64,000 bases of DNA, taken from Talpa occidentalis (taxonomy: Eukaryota > Chordata > Mammalia > Eulipotyphla > Talpidae). The stretch spans positions 115,062,615 to 115,126,614 of the forward strand of contig NW_023603184.1 in NCBI RefSeq assembly GCF_014898055.3, given 5' to 3'. The first letter of the stretch is position 1, and each line of letters begins with the position of its first letter. Made by a program: the position numbers and the translations under genes. A model generated the notes under the pieces. That model was not told the origin of the DNA. It worked only from the letters and a program-made list of their open reading frames with translations, and did no database searches. Positions 25,301 to 40,300 of this stretch are shown piece by piece.

Positions 25301-28300
25301 TTATATACATACAATCAATAGGAGTAAAACTGAAAATAAATACCTTTTGCACCAGCAGTCTAACCTTTAATGGCATGTATGTGTAGTCCTTATAACATTT
25401 GTGATAGAAAAAAATTGAATATAAATTTTGTGTCAGTTAAACTTTGATATTCCATAGAATACTATACACCATTAAAAAGAAACAGGTACTATATTTAATA
25501 GGTATTAACTTATAATTCAACAAGTAATAATGAGCATCTTCCTTTTTTTAATTGTGGTATAACTGGCATAAAATATTAGTTTTGGGTGTACCAATAAGTT
25601 ATATATATATATATTGCATAGGAAGTTAATTTGATAGTTATGTGTATTGCATAGAAAGATCTTTATTGCATAAAGATCACCACAGTAAGCCTGGTTGGTG
25701 CCCATTACCATAAATGGAACAAAAATTCTTATTCTGTATTGAGAACTTTAAGACCTATTACCTTAGCAACTTTCAAATATGCCATACAGTATTATTAACA
25801 TAGTCACCATGTTGCACACTGTATCCCTCAGACTTAGAGTTGAATGTCTTTACCTTTTGACCATGTCCACCCATGTTGTTTTGAGCGTCTTCTATCGGCC
25901 AAGTACTCTTCTAATGTTGGGGATATAGCAGTGAACAAAACAAATAAAATTCATGCCCTTAATGGAACTTGTGTTCATGGAGGGAGGTGGGGAAGCAAAC
26001 AATATGGTGCTTTTTTTCCCCCCAGACTTTCATAGTTGGACAGAAACTTCATGCCCTCTTTACTCTTGCCTGTGCTGAGGACTCTCTCTTTGTGATAATA
26101 AATAATGAAAAACCAGGTATAGTATAAGTAGTTTATTTTGTTTTATATAGCATTTAGTGGATCTTTACATTTTATAATTTCTCAAAATTTTCCCCTTCAA
26201 GTCTGAAGTTAACAGTTTTTGGAGTTGGCATTTAAATTGCTTTCTTTGTAATTGTATTCATGTTGAGGAAACTTCATATCGGTTCTGAAATAAGCAGTGA
26301 GGGAATGATTGCTTTCATATGTGTAAAAGTTCTTTAGAGCAAAAATTTTAAAGGGGTTTGCAAATGTAGGCTAGAATTTGTTCGCCTATTGAACTTAATC
26401 TGTCACTCTTAAGTACCACTATCATTTTACTCATTAAAACACCTATTTGTTGATTTTTAATTTATAGGAATTGGTGTAGAAAGCAGGTTGATATTAAGAA
26501 TAGTGTGATTTAGTTATTATCGATTACATTTCCCATTATCTCACCTGGATTCCTCCACCTGCTACCTAACTGTATATATAAGTAGTTGAATTAAAATTCC
26601 ATTTGAAATGTATATAACCAGATAGTATCTGACTGTAATGTACATTTTGTTCAAGATAACCTAGAATTATTATCTTGGCATCAAATAAATTCTAAAATGC
26701 TGATTAACAATCTCACAATTAAATGGAAACCTTCACTTTAATAGAGACACCTTATATTAACATAGCTTCTTTTGGCTAGATGTATTTCAGCTGGCTTCCA
26801 TGAAGCTACCAAAATCATCAAGCCAGGAAATAGAAGCTAAGGAACTCTCCTTTGTTTTGGATTACATAAACCAGTCACCCAAGTGCATTGCCTTTGGAAG
26901 TGAGGTAAAATTTGTCCTATTTGATTTTCTTTTTGTTCATAAAGTCTCTTTACTGCATTTTGTTAGAGAAATTTAATGTTGCCTTGAGTGGAAGTATTTT
27001 TGTTAATGACAAAAAAATCTTCCATTTCTTTAGTATATGTTTATGGTATAGACTTTTCAAGGGAATTCTGATTCAGTCTGATTTTGAATAGTCTGATCTT
27101 GAATACTCTACCTTATTGCTCTTATAAACCCTCTAATTGTCCCCAGATGTTTCTTAGTGTGTCCCTTGCAAAAGGTGACTCAAATTCTTTCATTTTAAAC
27201 TCTGTCTTTAGAGCATATCCATTTATAGAAAATTTGGAAATTACAGAAAAATATAATGAAGAAATTAATCTCACCAATGATAATATTTGACAGATCTCTT
27301 TCTAGACTTCACCTGAACTAAGTAACTAAATTACTATGTTAACTTTTTATGATTAGAATTTTTTTTTAAAGATTTATTTATGCATACAAGAGCTGGGGTA
27401 CAGGCCAGAGGTGTGGGGGGTGACAGGATTCACCAGAGACAGAGGGGGGAACAGAAGAGGCAGACTGACTGAAATACACTGCTGAGGGGAGCAGCAGGCG
27501 AGACAGGAGAGGTCTGCTGCGCCATGTGTGTTGCTCCCTGGTCAGTCTGGGGATTGAACTTGTGCTGCAGAGGCTGCGGACAGCTTCATAGGTGGCATCT
27601 TAACCCCTTGCGCCACCGGGGAGGCCCAGTGATTAGAATATTTCTTCACTAAGAGTGTTGATTGTTTTTGCAAATGTTATCTTCTCTTTGAAATAACAGG
27701 GAGAATATGTTGCTGCAGTTCGTGACTTTTACTTGTCTGTTTATTTTTTCAAAAAGAAAACAACATCAAGGTAAGAATTCCTTTATTTTCTGTACTCAAG
27801 AGTTTCTTATAATTTTATTTTATCTTCATACAAGTGACCCAGTGTTGTTTCTAGTTTCATGTTACAAATGATTAGGAAACTAGAAGATACAACTTTTTTA
27901 ACCTACAGTGGCTAGGCTTGAGGGAATTTCTAGTCACAAAACCCTATGGAGCTTTTTCCATCCCAGTTTCCTCTATCTTAGATTGTGACATGCATCCTTA
28001 TTGTCAAAATTGCATGTGGTTTGAAGAGACTCCTCATTGCTATGTCATGCCTTGAGGAATGAATATAGTCTTTGGATACCTGGGTTTGAAATGAATCATA
28101 TTTATTATCTTTCAGCTTCTCACACCTCAAATAAAAATTTAAATATTTAAACAAATAAAATACTTTAAATAATAACCTATTTCATAGAGTTGTAAGGATG
28201 AATAAGGTGACGTTATTTAAAGAGACAAATGCTAATTAAACATGAATAGTCAACTCTTCAGATGATATTGTCTCTCTGCAAAGATTGATATTTGTTTTCC

Positions 28301-31300
28301 TTTGCAATATAATAATGATCCTGAGATCTTTGGGCACATTAGCCAGTATTCTCAGATATAATTTTCTGGGTCTATCTATTTCTCATGCTAAAACTTTGCT
28401 TCAACAAAAAATTTAAACAAACTGTGTCCCGGAAGAAAGCTACTAAGTGATTGTCTCTTCGTCAATATTAGTGAACCCCTGTAGACAAGTTAATTATCTA
28501 GAATGTTAGTCATGTGAAGTTTATATTTTATATTAATAAATGCTTAAAACTCCCAATTACTTTTTTTTTGGCTATCCTGTACTTAGGTAAGTGTAGTCTG
28601 ATAGCGCTCCAGTTTAGGTTGATAAGGGTGGGAACTCCCTTTTACTTAACTGCAATAACTGCTTACCAAGAACCTAGTAATCTAAGGAGAATGTTTTGTT
28701 TTTTTGTTTTTCTTCTAGGTTTACTTTATCATCATCAAGAAATAAGAAACATTCTAAAAACAATTTTACATGTGTAGCATGTCACCCAAAGGAAGACTGC
28801 ATAGCTACCGGTCACAAGGACGGCAAAATTCGTCTATGGTCAGTTAACTCATGAAGAGCATGGTGATTACCATATATTCCTTTACGTGAATCCTGTACAA
28901 TAGGGCTATCTAGGTCCAGGATAAAGACTACTCCTGAAAAGATGCTCCTGGCAATAGAAAGTAGACTTTGTTGGCATCCTCTCTTTTATTACTGTGCTAC
29001 TTTATTGCATAGCCTCACTGCTTTAGGATCCTTAACATGGGACTTAAAAAGAGTGACAGTGAATATATTACTAGTGGTATACCATGATGGCATATTGTTT
29101 GTGGAAGTGACTAGAGATAGAAAATGTACTTTATGCACATTGAGATTCATAAACTTGGTGACGTGATTTATTATGTTTGGCATGTATTATGTCCATTTTA
29201 TTTAGTGTACCATAATTTCCTTAATTTGACTATGTCTTTGTCAAATTAAGAATTAGGGTTTTTTTAACTTTGTGTTTTAAGAAACACTAGTTTATAATGT
29301 TGGGTTGCAAGGAAACATCACTATAATTCAACATTTGTATGTATACATTAAGTTTTCCACTGAAATCTTATTCCATCCTTCAAAGTACATTCAGCCTTCT
29401 GATTTATCCCCTCCCCACCCTTCCCTTTCGGTAACCATTAATTTGTTCTTATGGTCTACAATTTTTTATTTACTTTGTTAGTTTCTTTATTTACCAGACA
29501 TGATTGTTTTGCTCCATCTGATGTAACTCCACTAAGTATAATATCCTGTAGATTCGTCCATTTGTTGCAAATGCTCTCTGTTCCCTTCTCCATTTCCAAT
29601 AGGAGGAATTTTGATGATGATAAGAAATACACATATACATGCTTACATTGGCACCATGATTTGGTTATGGATTTGGCTTTTTCAGTGACAGGTAAGTGCA
29701 AGTTTAATAATTAAAATGAACTTGTGAAGTATGTGATTCAAATCTTTTTTCAATCGCATTTATCATTTGAAAGATTTAGAATTACATGGGTCAAATTATA
29801 AACATTAGAATTACATGGGTCAAATAAATTATAAACATTTGTGTTACATCTTTGTTTTGGATTTTGCGTAGCACAATACCATATCCTTTAGGTTTCAAAG
29901 CCCTTCAGAGTATCAGAATCAACATCTGTGGTAATGTCTGTTATTGACAAAAAGAACATACTTAAATTATTACCCTTTTCTAATATATATGTTTACATAG
30001 CTGAGTGCTTGTCCATATGGCAGCAACAGTTTCTCAGATGGAAATGACTGTGTTTTACATCCATTATTTTAATAAGTCCTTTGCCCTATGAAGTAGGTAA
30101 TCATGCTCATTTTATAGATGAAGAAGTGAAGATCTATAGTTAGCTAAATTGCCTATGGTCATGACTAGTACATCTTGTTTTTTTTTTTTAAGATTTATTT
30201 ATTTATGCATACAAGAGCTGGGCTCAGGCCAGAGATGAGGGGGGTGAGAGGATCCACCAGAGACAGTGGGGAACAGAACAGGCATACTGACTGAAATACA
30301 CTGCTGAGGGGAGCAGAGGGTGAGACAGGAGAGGTCTGCCTCTCCATGTGGATTTCTTCCTGGCCTGCCAGGGATCGAACTCGTGCTGCAGAGGCTGTGG
30401 ACTGCTTCCTAGTGCGGTGCTTAACCCTTTGTGCCACCAGGAAGGCCCCATCTAATTGTTTTTAATTATTAGTTTGCTTACTTGCATTCACTCATTTAAA
30501 TTAATTCAGACCTTTGTTCTGTGAAACTATATGAGAATATGGTTTGGTGAGGAAAAATTACCTTGATTTGAAAATTCAATAGAAATTTCAAGAAGTACAC
30601 TTTATCCTTAGTTCCTTTTAGCACCCTTGCCATTCTTAAATCTGTTTAAGAGCATATATTAAAAGATACGAAGACACTCTTTGAAAAATAATTTATTTCT
30701 CTAACCTGTTAGGAACAATGAAAATGTTGATTATGTTTTTCTCTTTTTTCCTTTTCATTTATGTGGATGCATGAATGAGAAGGCACCAGTCTGCTGAGCG
30801 GTGGTCGTGAATCAGTCCTTGTAGAATGGCGTGATGCCACAGAGAAGAACAAGGAGTTCCTCCCCCGTTTAGGGGCAACAATTGAACATATCTCAGTCTC
30901 ACCTGCGGGGGATTTATTCTGTACTTCTCACTCTGATAACAGTAAGTCTAGTTTTTTTTTACTCTGAGAAAGTACATTTTGGACAATGTCATGAATTAGC
31001 CTCTGTAGGAAATGAAAAGAGACCTAAAACTAAAAGTGGCATGAGATTTAATGAGGGTTTTTTTTTAACTTTCATGTATCTCCTTTTCTCCACCCCTTCC
31101 TGCCCCTAGATACCACTAGAATTGAAAACAAAATTTTCCGATTTGTTTTTATGAAAATGTAGGACTAAATGTGTTTGTCTATAATTTTGCCACTTATATC
31201 TTCAAAAGCCTTTTCATTTGAGGAAGGGAAGATCTTAAAGCAGCCATTTGTGTTTTCACAAGTATGGTGGCATTTTCAAGAGTACTGTGAGATTTTCCTT

Positions 31301-34300
31301 TGTTAAACTAGCCATTACCTCATGCTAGACTCCTGTAAATTCTTACAAAAATGGAAGCAGTCTTGTGTTCATCTAAAACTTTTTCCTCATCCTTTACTAC
31401 TTAGCCTAAAAGGAGATCCCATAGCTTGCTGCATTCTTTCCTTCAAAAAAGAACATACTTGTGAGCAATCTATTAGTCGTGTGACTCATTTCAATGGAAA
31501 CGATTTAACTGTCTCAGGGCATTTTAGTTTCTGGATTAACATTTAAAATCCCACCCTTAGTTTTCTCGCTAAATCACAAAAAAAAGTTGCTGAATTTCCA
31601 GTACATTTAGCTTAGTTGCTTTGAATTCTGGTATTTTTCAGAATGATACACATTCAAGTGTTTTTGGTTTTGTTGGGGTTTTGGTTTTTTTTGTGTGTTT
31701 TTTTTTTGTTTGTTTTTTGATTTCTGACCTACTTATGTTTAAACATTTTTATTTTTTACCCTCAGAGATAATAGTTATTCACCGAAACCTTGAGGCATCT
31801 GCTGTAATTCAAGGCCTAGTGAAAGGTATGACAGAACCCACTAGATTTGGTTCCTGTGCTTTCTAAAAGTGATTATTTGTCTGATTTCAACTTTATTTTG
31901 TCACTCCTTTTGCAGACAGTAATATCTTCACTGGTTTGATGATTGATCCAAGAACAAAAGCTTTGGTTTTGAATGGAAAACCAGGCCACTTGCAGTTTTA
32001 TTCTCTCCAGAGTGACAAGCAGTTATACAATGTAAGACTTTGATCCACTAGCTATCCTTAAAACTAGTGAAAATTCTTTACCTGTAGGGTCCAATAACTT
32101 ACTTGGTTACTTATGCAACAAGATGAATGTAGTTGTATTGATAATGTTTAGTTTGTGGTTACTTGTTCAGTTGTTTACAGCCTAATTCTAATATGGCCTG
32201 ATTGCATATTAAATTTCCACATAAGCCAGTTGGCACTGTGTTTGCTCCATTTTTTTTTTTTTTATTTCAGTCTTCCCTCTAATTATCTGTCACACATATC
32301 TATGCCATTGTGTCACACAGAGGAAATGAAAATATGCAGAGGCCTCCCTGGTGGCACGCGGTTGAGCGCAACACTGTGAAGCTGTCCGCAGCCTCGGCAG
32401 TGCTGGTTCAATTCCCGCTGGCCACGGAGTAACCCACATGGCGTGGCCAACCCAACCTCTCCTGTCTTGCCTGCTGCTCCCCTCAGCAGTGTATTTCAGT
32501 CAGTCTGCCTGTTCTGTTCCCCGTTCTGTCTCTGGTGAATCCTCTTACCCTCCCGCACATCTGGCCTGTACCCCGGTTCTTGTATAAATAAACAAATGAA
32601 TCTTTAAAATATATATATATATATATCTGCTATACAGTGAAACAGTGTCATATGTGCTTACCAAAGATAAAATTTTCAGTGTAAATTAAAGTAGGATGAA
32701 TGTAATCTAGACTCTTCCCCCGCTTTCCTTTTATAGACTTCTTTCATAATAGCTCAAACACTTTATCACTTTTAAACCTCTCAAAAAAAAAGAAATTGAT
32801 TGATCTTTGTACATTCTAAAACAATGCTTGGAAGTAGTAAGCACTTAGTACATGTTTAGTAAATAGGTGAGGAAATAAGGATTTAAAAACCACACATAAA
32901 ATGCTGACCTATTTAAACCATTGGTATCTTTTTTCAAGTTTTGTTTTTGTTCTTGTTTCTAATAATGTGGAATTTAGCATTGAGATTTTATGTAAAGCTA
33001 TTTGTTCTTAGAAAAAGAAAAAAGCATTACTATAAAAGTTCTATTGCATCATGTATACGAGTCAGTCATCAATGATATTCTGGGTCATTGAAAGATACTT
33101 ACTATTGAATTAGTACTGTGCAGTGTGCTCCCTTTATTGTACAACATTGATGTCCACAACTGACAATTAGTTTTTTTTTTCCCTTTAAAAATCTGTTAGT
33201 GTAAATTCTATACGTTATTTATGACGAAGTTAATTATCATTCTTTGAATGCCTTGACATTTCTGTGTTTACATATAATACATATACAAATAATTATTTGG
33301 CTTTTTTTTTTTTATCACATCAGTTAGACATTATACAACAAGAATATATCAATGATTATGGTCTGATTCAAATTGAGTTAACAAAGGCTGCATTTGGCTG
33401 CTACGGTAGCTGGCTTGCAACAGTGGAACAACGTCAAGAAAAGGAAACGGAGCTTGAATTGCAAATGAAACTATGGACATACAATAAGAAAACACAAGGG
33501 TAATACTACCTACATAACCATTTAATTTCTAAGTGGAAAATCTTTTTTTATGGTTTCACTTGTCCATGTTTAAGACATTTTAATAAGTTTTAGATTTAGA
33601 GATAATAAGGGATGTATTCTTCTAATATAGCCTTGAAGCTTTGTGTTCTGAGAAAGAGTGCTGTGCTCCAAGTTACAATGTCATCTCATTGCATAAAATG
33701 AGGAAACATGGAAAAGTGACACTCTCAAGGACATAATACCTAATTCAGGCAAATTCAGTATTAGACTCTAAATAGCTTAGTTTCTTTGCTCTTTTTAACA
33801 TCATGCTACACTGAAGAACATAATGTGAGATATAATGTGTAGCATGTGTGTTTTGATTAGATGTCGAGCTCACCAGTATCTTAGACCATGTCTATAATAG
33901 CCATCATCATCAAGTCCTTTCTGTGTGCCAGGAACTAGACTTAGTGTTTTCATACTCATTGTCTTAATTATTTTACACCACCACTATAAGATTAAGCCTG
34001 TGGTCCAAATATTACAGATGAGGAAACAGACCCAGAGGTATTAATTATGACTTTCCCTATAACCTGGACTTTTTAAAAATCCCAACACTCTCTTGTTCTA
34101 ATGTACTTTTAAGAACACAGGGCTAACATAGATTGACTTTTCGTTTACAGCAATGTCCTAGTAAGCAGGAAACAAGCTTTAAGAGGCAATTTAGGCAACT
34201 GTATTAAATATTGACCATGGAACTTTGAATAGGTAGTTTTCTTGCTTTTATTTTTTTTTTCTTGATGATCCCTATTTTATTCTCATTTTATACTAGTCAG

Positions 34301-37300
34301 TTGATACTGTGTATAGTCATCTTTATGTAAAGTAGATTACATGAGGACAGAAATTGTATGTTAGAACTGTTGGAGTCCTGTAGCCTTTAGAGATAGAGCA
34401 TTCAGTCATCTTGTCATTCTAGATGACAGTGTTATCACGTGTCCATTCTTGAAGATGCTGCTGTAAAGTGTATACTACAATACTCAAATGAATTTGAAAG
34501 TATGCCATGAAAGTTGCCTTAGTGTAAGAATAAATTGCTGGTTTCTTTCCTACTAGGTTTATTCTAAACACAAAGGTTACCATGCCACATGAAGATCACA
34601 TCACAGCTCTCTGTTTCTGTAATACACAAAAATCTGAAACCCCTACCTTGGTTACAGCTAGTAAAGATGGTCACTTCAAAGTATGGATATTAACAGATGA
34701 TTCAGATATATACAGTAAGTTAATTGAATATGGTATATCTAAAGAGTGTACAATTTTAAGATGATGTATTTTATCTCTGGTGTTTGTATCCATTCTAGGA
34801 GGACATTTTCTATCTTGTTTAATTTTCTAGGCTATTACCAAATTGATCTTAAAAGATTTGTAAGAGGTCATGTTTTTTGCATGCCTTTCCCTCAACTCTA
34901 TACTTAGAACATTCTTGATTAATCATCTGCCAGCTATTTCACTTTGTTGAGGGTACAACAAAAAGATCTTTTGCAATTACTCCTTTCACTTTTCCACTAT
35001 GGGGAGGTCAAGGTCCCAGGAAGGAGTATAGATTTCAAATCGGTTCCTTGTAGCACTTTTGTGTTATATGTGTTTCTTAACTCTTATTGCTTACAACTTC
35101 AGGAAGATGTTATTTAGTATTTATGCAATTTCTGAGCTCTGTATTCTGTACTTCCACAGAAAATGCTGTTGGCTGGACCTGTGATTTTGTAGGTAGTTAT
35201 CACAAATACCAAGCAACTAACTGTTGTTTCTCTGAAGATGGCTCTTTACTAGCAGTTAGTTTTGAGGAAATAGTTACCATATGGGATTCAGAGACATGGG
35301 AACTTAAACGTACATTTTGTCAACGAGCTGGGAAAATAAAGTAAGTAAATAATTGAGGATTAAAAAATAATAATTGGAGAATATGAAGTACTTATATTTT
35401 ATTCATACAACTCTTTCTATATAAACTTTAGTAATAATTTATGCTTTCTATAAAGGTATCCTTTATGTCAGTGGGGGCTAGCAGCTAACCAAAATGCTGG
35501 AAAGGCAAAAATTCTGGGTGTATGAATCATATCCAGTGTTTACCCATTTCTGAAATCAAGGGTAACATTTAATTCTTGGCCTAGAGATGTTTTCTTTGCA
35601 ATAAAGAACATTTTATGGTTGTACAACTTAATAGAAGCTATATATAGACCTTGGTGCAGCTAAGAAATGCATTATCTTCCATGTTCTCCTATAAAAGCTG
35701 TAATGCTCAAACCTAAGAAAGGCAAAAGAAAACGGTAATATCTTCCATTTTTACTTCAGGTAAATGAGTATTGGAAGACAGAATGGCTGATGGCTACTGA
35801 AATTATTTCCAATTTCCAATATGTATGATTCTGAATTTTTTTTAATTTTCTGCAAAATTTATATTGCAGATTTTCCCAAGTGAGCATTAAAAAAGATTTC
35901 TGTTATATGATTATGAATATTCCACATACATTTTTCTCTATACATGAATGATACCTGCACAGCATATGGAGGAAACAGGGTTATCAAACCTGCTTTCCTA
36001 AAGAAGCAAAGTAGTTTCTTCTATACTGTCCTTTTTTATTTTATTATAGGATAGTTATGAACAAAATGTGCCCATCTAAAATCTGCATTGCATAAAACTA
36101 ACACTGTGCCTGTAGTGTGTAGTCATTTGTGACTAAGTATCCTAGAATTGACTATTAACTTCCTTGTGCTTTTGTGCTTTTAATCTAGGCATCTTTGCTT
36201 TGGGAGATTGACTTGTTCAAAGTATCTTGTTGGTACTACTGAAAATGGCATTCTTTGCTGTTGGAATCTGCTCAGTTGTGCATGTAAGTTTTGTTTTGTT
36301 TTACTATTAAGTGACTTGGCAGAGCAGAAAATAACCTTTGAACTTTGGCACTGTAGGTCTTCTGGATGATAACTTCATTTCTTTAGCCAGAGAATATGTC
36401 ATTTTTCACATGTCACTTTATAATACCAAAATCTGGAGTAAAAGGCCTTGAATGAATTCAAATTGTTTATAAACATTTAATTGTCAATAAATTAACTTCT
36501 GCCTTTTCCACTGTCTTCAGTGTTGAAGCCTCCATATTTTCCATCCTATCTGCAGAATGTTTCTGCTCATTCTTAATGCATATTAATATACAGTGTCCCT
36601 GACAGCTTTAAATTTGAATGTGGCCTGCCATGATCCTCCTAACAAATATTGACTTTGTTGCATTTCATTCATTCAAGTCTATGTTTGGAAGGCTTATTGG
36701 TTCCTTAGTAATAAATGTGCCTGCTAACAATTTTTCATACTTGTGCAGTGACTGGCTAACATTTTCTCCACATTTAGCAGTAGAGGGAAATACATCAGAC
36801 AGTAGTTGCATTGCAGTAATAACCATTTCCTTATGTGTGGAAGGAGATGTTTGTTGTTTCTCTGCTTCCTGGCCCTCAGAGTAGCCTTTACAGATAATTT
36901 CAGTGTGTGTCCATGTGTTATTTGAAAGCATAAAATCCCTCTTCCTAAATAGTAGTAGTACTGTCCCAATAAAGATTAAGAGCAACTGCTTTAAATAACA
37001 GACTCAAAAAAACTTTCAGTTAATAATCTTAAAAGTGAAACCCTTTTTTCTTCCTAGTGGAATGGAGTACAAAATTAAACATTAGAGTTTTAGAATCTGA
37101 TCCTAATTCAGAGACTATTGCTGCGATCTCTCAGACTTCAGTGGGTTCAGACTGTAAGTACAGACTATACTTTGTTGTTGGTTTTGGGTAGGGTTTTTTT
37201 TGATCCCCCTATGCCTACTCCATCTCCATCCCATATCTCTGGTAACCACCAGTATGTTCTATGTATCTATATACTTGCATTTTTTTTCTCTTTTTAATTG

Positions 37301-40300
37301 CTTGTGTTTTAGATTCTACATATAACAGATAAACCTGTGGGGGGGCGGTGTTTGTCTGTCTGATGTAGTTCACATATTATAATGCCCTCAAGGTCCATTA
37401 TGTTGTCTCACTGGCAACATTTTTTGGTTGAATAAAATTTCATTGTATATACAGCCACATACGTGTTTTTGATTGATTTGCATTTCCTTTATGGTTCATC
37501 ATGTTTTGCACATACTTCTTGGTTCTCTATCTTCTTTGGAAAAATTTCTATTCAGGTCTTCTACCCATTTTTAATTGGATTATTTGTTAATGTGATTTCC
37601 TTGCTGGATATTAACCTCTTATCCAGATACATGATTTGCAAATGATTTATCCCAGTCAATATGTTGCCTTTTTATTTCATTCATTTCTCTTGCAATGCAG
37701 AAACAATTTGATGTAAACACACTTTTTGTTGTTGTTGCTTTTGCCTTTAGTGTAAGATTGCAAAAGACTATGTTGGGAGCTTACTGCCTATGTTTTCTTC
37801 TTGGAGTTTTACTGTTTCAGGGTTTGTGTTCAGTCTTTAAACCCTTTCTGAGTTAATTTTTGTGTATCATATAAGTTAGTGGCCCAGTTTTCTTAGCAAC
37901 ATTTATTGAAGAGAATGTCTTTTCCATTCTGTAGTCTTATTCCATTGTCACTAATTGGGCATATACACATGGTTGTATTTCTGGGTTCTGTTGTGTTCCA
38001 CTGGTTTGTGTAACTCTCTTCCTATGAATAAATGCATGTTTATTTGGAAACTGCCCTTCAGGCTGCATCCACATGATTTGCTTGAATAGTTCTTCAAAAA
38101 AAAAGGAGAGCTCCTGGCTGTGTGGCTCTTGCTGTGCCCTGGGGTAGCAGCTATTGAGGAAAACTCTTTCCTTTGGTTCCAGTTCTTTGGGACCAGGGAG
38201 CATAAACTTTTTTAACTGGTCGCCTTAGCTGGACATTATAGAGATGTCCTGTGGCAGCAGCATCAAAACGTGGGCATCAGACAGATATATAAGCTCCTTT
38301 CTTGGTAACACTAATCGTTAAAGTCCCACGGAAAGCAGGAATACAGGTTGCTGGCCTCCAAACAGGTGCATGCAGAAGCTCCCCTCTAAGAGTTACTGGT
38401 GCTCTGGAGCAAAGCAAAGGGAAAAAGTGAAGATTGCATCGCCAGTCTCCCTCCCTAAAGCGTGTTCCAGTAAGTTTCTAGGTGTGTGATAAATTAGATG
38501 TATGTCCCTCAGACTGAAGCTTTAATAAACAGATGAGCCGCTCCACTTCAAGTCTAGTATGGTAAGCTGCCTCTGAACCCTGCTTTAGAGTGGGGTTTGG
38601 GAGCCCTCTAAGAGCTTTTTCACAAATAACTTCAGTCCTGTGGACCATGGTTAAGACCCCATTGGTTTTCAAAGTTAGATAATTTGGTGACTCATCTCTC
38701 AGATGCAGGTCTTAAAACCTGGTAAGACTGATGAGTTTGTACCCATTACTCCTCAAGGGGAAGCTTTAGGTTTTGAAGGTTGCCAAACCAGTGGTAGGGT
38801 TTAAGACAAGATTGTGTCCTAGTCTTTTCTATCCTCCTCAGTGTGGTTTTCTTGTTTGACTGATGTGTAGTAGTCATCACTCGGCCAACCTTCAGGTTTT
38901 TAGGAGGAAAATAGTTACATATATAGCTATAAACAGTGAATTTAGGATTTTCATGTGTTCTCACCTTAAACTGAAACCCTCCCTCCCATCCATACTTTGA
39001 TAGTAAAAGGGTTTTTTTTAAAAAATGTCTTTAATCTTTACTATAACATGTGTCAAACTGGAAATCTTCAAATCAGCTGTTCAGTTGAAGCCATTTTGCC
39101 TGAGGCACTGCTTTTCCTTTGCATTCTTGCTACGTATAACACATTGCTATGTATGCATTTATGCTCAGTTCTAGGACAGTTCCAGTGCTGCCGTCATTTT
39201 TTCAACATGCCATTTCTTACCCTTAAAATCCAAGATAGATTGTACCTCTTTGCAGCATTCCCTTTTCCCTGAGATGTTGGTCATTTCTCCTCTATGCTCT
39301 TGAAGCATTTCTACATACCTCTGTTCTAGTTCTTAAGACAGAATACGTCAATGAGGTTTTGGTGTCAGTCCTCTCCAGTAGGCCCTGGTGCCTGGCTTAG
39401 GGGTTTCTTTTCTTTTTCACCTTCATAGCCCAAATTCCTAACCTGCTTGGCACATCAGCGGGCACCCAGTAGATGATTTGTTGTGTAAAAGCCAAAAATA
39501 CCAATGATGTAGGCCATTTACTCAATGGGATTAGTCTCAGATTTAGTGTGGCCTGCCAATCTGAAGGTAGAACTAACCTTTGCAGGCAAAATGTTATTTA
39601 TTTGTTTTTTTCCCTTTAGTGTTTGTATTTAAACCTAGTGAGCCAAGGCCATTGTACATTCAAAAGAATATCTCCAGAGAAGAAGTCCAGTGGGGAGTGT
39701 TTGTTCCACGAGATATTCCTGAATCATTCACCTCAGAAGCTTACCGGTGGCTGAACAGATCCCAGTTTTACTTCCTAACAAAATCACAGGTAACAATTCC
39801 CCCTCAAAGCACAATCATTTTTCATGTGTAATTTTCATTTCTTTTAATATTTGAGAGTATATTTAGCCCATAACAGGTAGAATGGTTTCAGTAAGGATTA
39901 CTTGCTAAAAGAAAATTATCTAGTATATTTGATACTTCTTTAAGTATTACTTGCATTAACTTCAGGACAGCAAAATGCAGGAAACAAATAAAATACTTTA
40001 AGTTGTTTTTAGCATGGTTAATTTTTGTTCTTTTAGTTTTTGACTTACTATGAAGGAACAGTAGGTTAGGGTTCTTAAATATGATCTCTCATTATCAGTT
40101 CTTAAATATGATCTCTCAGAACAACCCTCTAGCTGTCACAATAGGTATTAAATGTTTTATATCTTCATTACTCTCCTATGGAAGATAAATACATTAAGAT
40201 GAAAATTTTGATCTTTTTAACTTTAATATCTTTTTGGGAATTTGTACTCTACAATTCATTGTTTGCTTCATTAATCGATCTCTCTTTTCAGAGTTTATTG

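Noticed and set aside
36618..36985. Open frames on both strands in WDR75 intron 15
   Set aside because: Not joined to exons by frame or splice sites and without any domain; the exon 15 to exon 16 junction is already complete.
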